DNA of 11,986 nt from assembly GCA_045113275.1 (NCBI GenBank), contig JBGUIU010000200.1, positions 1 to 11,986 on the forward strand, given 5' to 3'. Below the pieces are notes generated by a model. It ran no database searches, was not told the DNA's origin, and saw only the letters and a list, made by a program, of their open reading frames with translations. The position numbers and the translations under genes are program-made. Below are positions 7,426 to 11,986 of the stretch, piece by piece (the first letter of the stretch is position 1; every line of letters begins with the position of its first letter). Source of the stretch: UBA1181 sp045113275 (GTDB taxonomy: Bacteria > Bacteroidota > Bacteroidia > Bacteroidales > Paludibacteraceae).

Positions 7426-8094
7426 TTAAAATTCATAACCAACAGAAATCTCTGCTGAGACTTTGAAATTGGTTTCTGGATCCCTGTCAACATATGTCGC
7501 TGAATAGTCATTCATCAAGATGTTTGTATGACGAAAAGAGGGCCGATCAAATGATGGTCCGCACATTCCTCCAAGGTTAACATAGAGGTTGCTTCTAGTA
7601 TGGAATCGGCATCCTACATTAGCCATCACCGCAACGTTCTCACTGAAGTCTTTTTCTTCTCGTAACATATTGACTTTCAAATCACCAGAAAAACGTTCGT
7701 ATTGAACAACACCACCAGCGTAGAATCCGCCCCACCTTGTAGGAACGATTCCCTTGCACCCTATGCCCACAGAGATACTGAGGAGCGATTGCCAATCCTT
7801 GTGACTGTTTTTAAACACAAGACCCGTCTGTGGCACACCAACAAAAATAGAAGGTATGCAACGGTTGTATCTCGGCTCCACCCCTATTTTTATACCATCA
7901 GTCAGTAAGCTGCCGACATTTACAAAGATTCCACAACCTTTCTCTTTTCGGACATTGAATTTATCCGAAGACTCCTTTGCTGGATTTGACTGAGATTGAC
8001 CTGGCTCTTTCTCACTATTTTCCTGTGCATTCAACAGTAACGGCAAGTGTAAAAGCATCAACACAAGCGCCATTTTCATCATAAGCTTTCCCAT
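7426..8094 (-). CDS. secreted outer-membrane beta-barrel-like protein (start corrected to 8094)
   Basis: The open frame extends to an ATG at 8208, but a -7 element (8144-8137) lies inside that extension. The ATG at 8094 gives 222 residues with a proper signal peptide (MGKLMMKMALVLMLLHLPLLLNA, cleavage before QEN); Mets at 8082 and 8079 are alternatives. A polar linker rich in Ser/Glu/Gln (about 24-45) precedes Gly/aromatic strands: GIFVNVGSLLTDGIKIGVEPRY, LLSISVGIGCKG, GFYAGGVVQYERF, VAVMANVGCRFH, NLYVNLGGMCG. The C-terminus FKVSAEISVGYEF ends in Phe, as outer-membrane barrels do. The NVGSLLTDGIKIGVEPRY region recalls DUF3575-like barrels, but this is uncertain. It is the first gene of an operon with the lipoprotein downstream and is divergent from the tRNA-Leu. 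Confidence 0.72.
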   Translation of the reverse strand: MGKLMMKMALVLMLLHLPLLLNAQENSEKEPGQSQSNPAKESSDKFNVRKEKGCGIFVNVGSLLTDGIKIGVEPRYNRCIPSIFVGVPQTGLVFKNSHKDWQSLLSISVGIGCKGIVPTRWGGFYAGGVVQYERFSGDLKVNMLREEKDFSENVAVMANVGCRFHTRSNLYVNLGGMCGPSFDRPSFRHTNILMNDYSATYVDRDPETNFKVSAEISVGYEF

Positions 8095-8136
8095 TCCTTG
8101 TTTCGATTTTTTAGTTACTTCATTACCAATTATCGA

Positions 8137-8144
8137 CAAAGATA
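8137..8144 (-). promoter_or_regulatory. -7 element for the barrel/lipoprotein operon
   Basis: TATCTTTG on the minus strand is an exact TAnnTTTG match. Transcription would start near 8131, about 36 bases before the ATG at 8094. The -33 region is TTTA/TTTT at 17-18 bases, a poor match. This site decides the start choice for the downstream gene. Confidence 0.6.
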
Positions 8145-8252
8145 TTAAAATTCTCCACACATAAAATAAGATGCGAAAAAGAAGACGGATTTTCCACATG
8201 TAAATCATATAACTTTACAAATGATTTTTCTTTTTTTTAAATAAAAATATAT

Positions 8253-8260
8253 TACCTTTG
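8253..8260 (+). promoter_or_regulatory. -7 element for tRNA-Leu and probably the amidase gene
   Basis: TACCTTTG matches TAnnTTTG and lies 13 bases before the mature tRNA 5' end, a normal distance for a short tRNA leader. A T-run (8231-8238) covers the -33 position. No second promoter is seen between the tRNA and the amidase GTG. Confidence 0.65.
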
Positions 8261-8273
8261 CATATGTCTTATT

Positions 8274-8356
8274 ACCCGGGTGGTGAAATGGTAGACACGC
8301 TAGTTTCAGGTACTAGTGACCGAAAGGTTGTGTGAGTTCGAGTCTCATCCCGGGTA
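8274..8356 (+). tRNA. tRNA-Leu, anticodon CAG
   Basis: A complete class II cloverleaf of 83 bases. Acceptor stem ACCCGGG (8274-8280) pairs with CCCGGGT (8349-8355), and the discriminator is A at 8356. The D stem is GTG/CAC with GG in its loop. The anticodon stem is CTAGT/ACTAG around loop TTCAGGT (anticodon CAG, reads CUG). The long variable arm is GACC-GAAA-GGTT, and the T arm is GTGAG-TTCGAGT-CTCAT. The long variable arm and A73 agree with leucine identity. CCA is not encoded; the next bases are CTT. The acceptor sequence is self-complementary in part (CCCGGG), so both ends read alike. Confidence 0.97.
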
Positions 8357-8374
8357 CTTATACCTCTTGATCAC

Positions 8375-11359
8375 GTGAAACAATCCTCTGAACATCGATT
8401 TTGGGCTTATAGCTTACTCGGAACATTGTTCACGTTATTATCGTGCTTTCCCCTACACTCACAAATCGTAACTGACTCCATCGGGAAGTCACTGTTGCCT
8501 TATTTGCAAAATGAGTATCCTTGCTTGCGCAAAAACAAGATTGGATATGACAGCATAAAGATTGACAAGAGCAGGAAAACGCTTCAAATCTATGGCAATA
8601 AATATCTAGAAAGCATTCCTTTCAGAGAAAATGTCGTTCAAGCTATTAAAGATTCAATCAAGAAAAGTTTGCCTCACGATTATTACCGCTATAACATCGA
8701 GTTCTTTATCAATGGTTATGAGATTAGCGATTTAGTACCTAATATCTATCGAGAAGAGACAAAATTAGACAAAGGAAGGATGGAGAGTCATCGATTATAT
8801 GCGCCTTCCATCGTCAGCAATCTAAGCAAGGCTTATCAACCGACCAAAGGTCTCCTCAACAACACGATCGCTTTATGGCCAAGTCACGGTCTATATTTCG
8901 AGCAAAGAGAAAATAATTGGATATGGCAACGGCCTCGCTTATTTCATGTAAGTGAGGACACCTACACATTAAGTTATGTATTGCCCTACCTCCTTCCGAT
9001 GCTAGAAAATGCAGGTGCATACGTTATGCTACCAAGGGAACGTGACACCCAGTTGAACGAAGTCATTGTAGATAATGATGACCGTGACCTGTTTTTCTAC
9101 GACGAGTGTCAAGACACAAAACACAGATGGCGGAGAGGTGATTCCACTGGATACGCCAATGCAAAAGAGCAATATGTCGATGGCGAAAATCCATTCTGTT
9201 ATGGTTCATACAGACAAATACGAACAAACAAAGAAGGTATGGGGTATGCCAATTGGACACCCGAAATACCTGAAGAAGGCGATTACGCTGTCTATATCTC
9301 CTACCACACGCTTCCAACAAGTGCCACGGATGCACACTATACCGTTTATCACACAGGCGGATGCACACAATACATCGTCAATCAGAAAATGGGAGGTGGC
9401 ACATGGATCTATCTTGGAACATTTCATTTCAACAAAGGAATAAATCCTGAGACAGGAAGGGTCGAACTCTCCAACAAAAGTAAATCTAACAACAACATTA
9501 TAACGGCTGATGCTGTAAGATTTGGTGGTGGTTATAGTAATATCGGAAGAACAAACGCCCAAGACTCTGTTATCTATAACAATATGCCACGTTATCTGGA
9601 AGGTGCCAGATATTGGTTACAATGGGCTGGATACCCAGATTCCATCTACAGCAGAAACGAAGGTTTAAGTGATTACAAAGATGATTATATGTGTCGTGGC
9701 CATTGGGTCAACGACCTTATAGGTGGCTCATCAAAATCACCGAATACAAAAGGTAAAAACATCCCCGTTGAAATGGCAATGGGCTTTCATACTGATGCAG
9801 GTCAATTGTTTAACGATAGCATTGTCGGCACATTAACAATCTATAAATCAGAAAGCAACGAGTCTAAATTCTATTCCAACAATCAACGAAGAATCGTATC
9901 TCGTGACCTAGCCGACATCGTACAGACAGAGATTGTAAGAGACATCCGGCAAACCTTCCGTCCTGACTGGACAAGAAGAAGACTGACCGATGCATCCTAC
10001 TATGAAGCGAGAGTGCCTGAAGTTCCAACCTTCCTTTTAGAGCTTCTTTCTCATCAGAATCTAACAGATATGCGTTATGGACTAGACCCACACTTCCAAT
10101 TTGTGGCAAGTCGTGCCATATACAAAGGCATTCTAAAGTTCCTTTGTTTCCAGCAAGAAAGAGAGTATGTCGTTCAACCGTTACCAGTGAAAAATTTCAG
10201 TGCGGAATTTTATAACGAGGAGAACAATGTTATTCACCTAACGTGGGTGGCTCAAAGCGATAGTTTGGAGCCAACTGCCACACCTAAGCACTACATATTA
10301 TATACATCTATTGACGGGAAAGGTTGGAACAACGGAGAAATTACCAAGACTCCATCATTACAAGTCACATTGGAACCTTATAAGATATATCGATTCAAAG
10401 TAACAGCTGTCAACGAAGGAGGAGAAAGCTTCCCTTCTGAAATTCTGGCAGCCGGATATGTGCCTCATAAAGCCAAGACAGCTCTCATCATTAACGGATT
10501 TCATCGTGTCGCTGCACCCGAGTGGTTCGACACCCCCAACTATTCTGGATTCTTGGACGGTGACCAAGGTGTTCCTGACAGATATGACCTCAGTTACACA
10601 GGAAGCCAATATGCCTTCAACAAACGAAATAAATTCAAGACCAATGCCAACCCTGGACACGGAGGCAGCTATGCGCTTTTTGAAAATGAGAAGATTGCCG
10701 GTAATACATTTGACTTCCCTGCCGTACATGGGAAAGCTATACTAAATGCAGGTTATTCCTTTGTATCATGCAGTGATGAAGTCATCACAGAAGGAACCTA
10801 CAGTCTAAAAGGATATGATTTTATCGATCTGATATTAGGAGAAGAAAAGAGCACACAAGTGGGTCAAACCACTCGATACCAACTATTTCAGCCTAATCTA
10901 CGGAAATCACTTCGAAGATATCTATTCCGTCAAAAAGGAAACCTATACATCAGCGGAGCCTATGTTGCTTCCGATCTTTACGAACGAGACTCCTGTGACA
11001 ATGAAGCTATTCATTTTGCAGAACGAGTCTTGAAATACAAATTAGCAGAGAGCCGGACCACAAGCAAAGGCCTTCTTTCTAACTATTTCTCTCCATGGAA
11101 AGAGTTCAAATCAAAATATCTTCACTACAATACAATTCTTAATTCAAAACAATATGCAGTAGAGTCTCCAGATGCATTAGACATCTGTAACGGATCTAAA
11201 GTGATTCACTCTTTTGAGGGGAACAACAATCCTGCTACTGTTGGATACAGAGGAAAATACAAAACAATCATTTCTTCCATCCCTTTTGAAAGCATTGATG
11301 GCGAAAAAGAAAGGATGCAGCTCATGAAAGAGATCATTCAATTTTTTGAAAAAAAATAA
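8375..11359 (+). CDS. N-acetylmuramoyl-L-alanine amidase-like protein with golvesin-like insert, FN3 and C-terminal domain
   Basis: A 994-residue secreted protein with a GTG start 18 bases after the tRNA. The signal peptide occupies about residues 8-30; LLSC (21-24) leaves a lipoprotein alternative open. An uncharacterised N-terminal part (31-155) precedes an Amidase_3-like zinc hydrolase. Putative metal ligands are His171 (LWPSHGLYF), Glu194 (SEDTYTLSYVLP) and His472 (GFHTDAG), and the catalytic Glu is Glu556 (FLLELLSHQN). The amidase is split by an insert (about 237-386) resembling the golvesin C-terminal/xanthan-lyase carbohydrate-binding-like domain (DYAVYISYHT, GTWIYLGTFHF, ADAVRFGGG). 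An FN3 domain (about 602-697, FKVTAVNEGG) follows. Then comes a C-terminal alpha/beta domain (about 702-994) with ALIINGFHRV and YSFVSCSDEV, similar to the tail seen in Bacteroidota proteins named 'xanthan lyase'. The likely role is cleaving the amide bond between muramic acid and L-Ala in peptidoglycan; polysaccharide lyase activity is not supported. Confidence 0.82.
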   Translation: MKQSSEHRFWAYSLLGTLFTLLSCFPLHSQIVTDSIGKSLLPYLQNEYPCLRKNKIGYDSIKIDKSRKTLQIYGNKYLESIPFRENVVQAIKDSIKKSLPHDYYRYNIEFFINGYEISDLVPNIYREETKLDKGRMESHRLYAPSIVSNLSKAYQPTKGLLNNTIALWPSHGLYFEQRENNWIWQRPRLFHVSEDTYTLSYVLPYLLPMLENAGAYVMLPRERDTQLNEVIVDNDDRDLFFYDECQDTKHRWRRGDSTGYANAKEQYVDGENPFCYGSYRQIRTNKEGMGYANWTPEIPEEGDYAVYISYHTLPTSATDAHYTVYHTGGCTQYIVNQKMGGGTWIYLGTFHFNKGINPETGRVELSNKSKSNNNIITADAVRFGGGYSNIGRTNAQDSVIYNNMPRYLEGARYWLQWAGYPDSIYSRNEGLSDYKDDYMCRGHWVNDLIGGSSKSPNTKGKNIPVEMAMGFHTDAGQLFNDSIVGTLTIYKSESNESKFYSNNQRRIVSRDLADIVQTEIVRDIRQTFRPDWTRRRLTDASYYEARVPEVPTFLLELLSHQNLTDMRYGLDPHFQFVASRAIYKGILKFLCFQQEREYVVQPLPVKNFSAEFYNEENNVIHLTWVAQSDSLEPTATPKHYILYTSIDGKGWNNGEITKTPSLQVTLEPYKIYRFKVTAVNEGGESFPSEILAAGYVPHKAKTALIINGFHRVAAPEWFDTPNYSGFLDGDQGVPDRYDLSYTGSQYAFNKRNKFKTNANPGHGGSYALFENEKIAGNTFDFPAVHGKAILNAGYSFVSCSDEVITEGTYSLKGYDFIDLILGEEKSTQVGQTTRYQLFQPNLRKSLRRYLFRQKGNLYISGAYVASDLYERDSCDNEAIHFAERVLKYKLAESRTTSKGLLSNYFSPWKEFKSKYLHYNTILNSKQYAVESPDALDICNGSKVIHSFEGNNNPATVGYRGKYKTIISSIPFESIDGEKERMQLMKEIIQFFEKK

Positions 11360-11566
11360 CGATCTTAGGGGAATGAGAAGTTAGGAAGAAACACCATTCT
11401 ATATTTTTCTATTGTATATTTCATTGATGACAATTAAGGGAACGAAAGAATTTTATATTCAATAATTTTCATTTTCTTCAAAACATTCAATTATCTTTGA
11501 AATATCATTTATGTATAGATGAGTTGTAGTATTATCAAGTTTAAAACAAAAAACATTCATAATATA
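11360..11566 (+). other. spacer between the amidase and the DUF4139 gene
   Basis: No gene is seen. Just after the amidase stop, GAATG (11371-11375) can pair with CATTC (11396-11400) over a long loop and is followed by TATATTTTTC; as a terminator this is weak. The rest is AT-rich and carries the promoter of the next gene. Confidence 0.4.
11492..11499 (+). promoter_or_regulatory. -7 element for the DUF4139 gene
   Basis: TATCTTTG is an exact TAnnTTTG match, with TTTC about 21 bases upstream (11467-11470) as a near -33 element. The predicted leader is about 62 bases. Confidence 0.6.
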
Positions 11567-11986
11567 ATGAAGCATTTTATTCATCTAATTTTACTGCTAA
11601 CATTCGTCTCATTTCAAGTTGATGCAGCAGACACCCTAACAACACAATCGAAGATTGAAGAGGTGACAATTTACAAGCAAGGAGCAATGGTTGAACGAAC
11701 CGCACACGTAAAAATACCTGCGGGCGTATCCGTCATAAAGATTCCCATGATCAGTCATAAACTAGACCAAAAGAGTGTTCAGATTGGCATCTCCAATTCA
11801 GACGTCACATTGGGGAAGGTCGATGTCATCATGGAAGTAACAAACAAAGATTCTTTTGTAAAAGCCAATAAAAAATTAGTAGATAGACTATCGGTTATAA
11901 GAGACTCTCTCCAAATATTGAGATCGTTTATGAATACATTGAAGAGTGAAACGAGTATTATCACTTCCAATGATAATATTGGAGGG
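11567..11986 (+). CDS. DUF4140/DUF4139 (mucoidy inhibitor MuiA-like) family protein, 5' part only
   Basis: The first 140 codons are present and the frame is open to the window edge. A signal peptide (MKHFIHLILLLTFVSFQVDA, cleavage near Ala20-Ala21) precedes KIEEVTIYKQGAMVERTAHVKIPAGVS. This is the typical N-terminal DUF4140 opening (VTvY..GA.v.R......AG) of MuiA-family proteins, continuing with IPMISHKLDQKSVQIG. The segment at about 95-135 is helical and charged (KANKKLVDRLSVIRDSLQILR), matching the coiled-coil hairpin that usually separates DUF4140 from the C-terminal DUF4139 barrel, which would lie outside the window. The molecular function is unknown; the name comes from a mucoidy phenotype in other bacteria. 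A promoter lies just upstream, so it is probably transcribed independently of the amidase gene. Confidence 0.82.
   Translation, partial: MKHFIHLILLLTFVSFQVDAADTLTTQSKIEEVTIYKQGAMVERTAHVKIPAGVSVIKIPMISHKLDQKSVQIGISNSDVTLGKVDVIMEVTNKDSFVKANKKLVDRLSVIRDSLQILRSFMNTLKSETSIITSNDNIGG

Noticed and set aside
8335..8356. tRNA 3' end as an integration (att) site
   Set aside because: No integrase, no direct repeat of the tRNA 3' end elsewhere in the window, and flanking genes look like core envelope genes.
9063..10745. Overlapping frames of 80-123 codons on both strands inside the amidase gene
   Set aside because: Shadow frames of a long gene with continuous domain structure.
8375..11359. Xanthan lyase as the product name
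   Set aside because: The similarity is to accessory golvesin-like and C-terminal modules; the catalytic residues visible are those of an Amidase_3-type zinc hydrolase, not a polysaccharide lyase.
11779..11970. 63-codon minus-strand frame at the right edge
   Set aside because: Antisense to the DUF4140/DUF4139 gene, which has clear family motifs.

Overview
The window looks like ordinary chromosomal DNA from a member of the Bacteroidota, most likely order Bacteroidales. The evidence is a PorW/SprE-type TPR lipoprotein, AraC-type regulators with membrane-embedded N-termini, an amidase with an inserted golvesin-like domain, outer-membrane barrels ending in aromatic residues, and AT-rich spacers. 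Nearly every transcription unit is also preceded by the phylum-specific -7 element TAnnTTTG, with no clear Shine-Dalgarno sequences. The species cannot be named from what is visible.

Layout from left to right. Positions 1-2546 (minus) hold a large TPR lipoprotein of the type IX secretion PorW/SprE family; its 3' end lies outside the window and it appears to use a TTG start. It is divergent from a sodium:solute symporter (2808-4217, plus). The symporter converges on a short minus-strand unit: a predicted 33-residue membrane peptide (5112-5011) followed by an outer-membrane beta-barrel protein (4973-4260). That unit ends in a strong hairpin/T-tract terminator lying inside the 3' end of the symporter gene. 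A 419-bp non-coding stretch then separates this unit from a seven-helix AraC-type regulator (5532-6659, plus).

The regulator converges on a two-gene minus-strand operon. It encodes a secreted/outer-membrane barrel protein (start re-assigned to 8094) and a lipocalin-like lipoprotein whose N-terminus resembles the Bacteroidota surface-export signal. Divergent from this operon is tRNA-Leu(CAG) at 8274-8356. Only 18 bases after the tRNA comes the GTG start of a 994-residue multidomain amidase (Amidase_3 split by a golvesin-like insert, then FN3, then a C-terminal domain). The window closes with the first 140 codons of a DUF4140/DUF4139 (MuiA-family) protein.

The common theme is the cell envelope: secretion, outer-membrane barrels, surface lipoproteins and peptidoglycan hydrolysis. 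I see no mobile elements, CRISPR arrays, phage genes or defence cassettes, and no convincing new multi-gene system. The points most worth following are the tRNA-mRNA arrangement, the unnamed small membrane ORF, the barrel/lipoprotein/membrane-AraC neighbourhood and the split-domain amidase.
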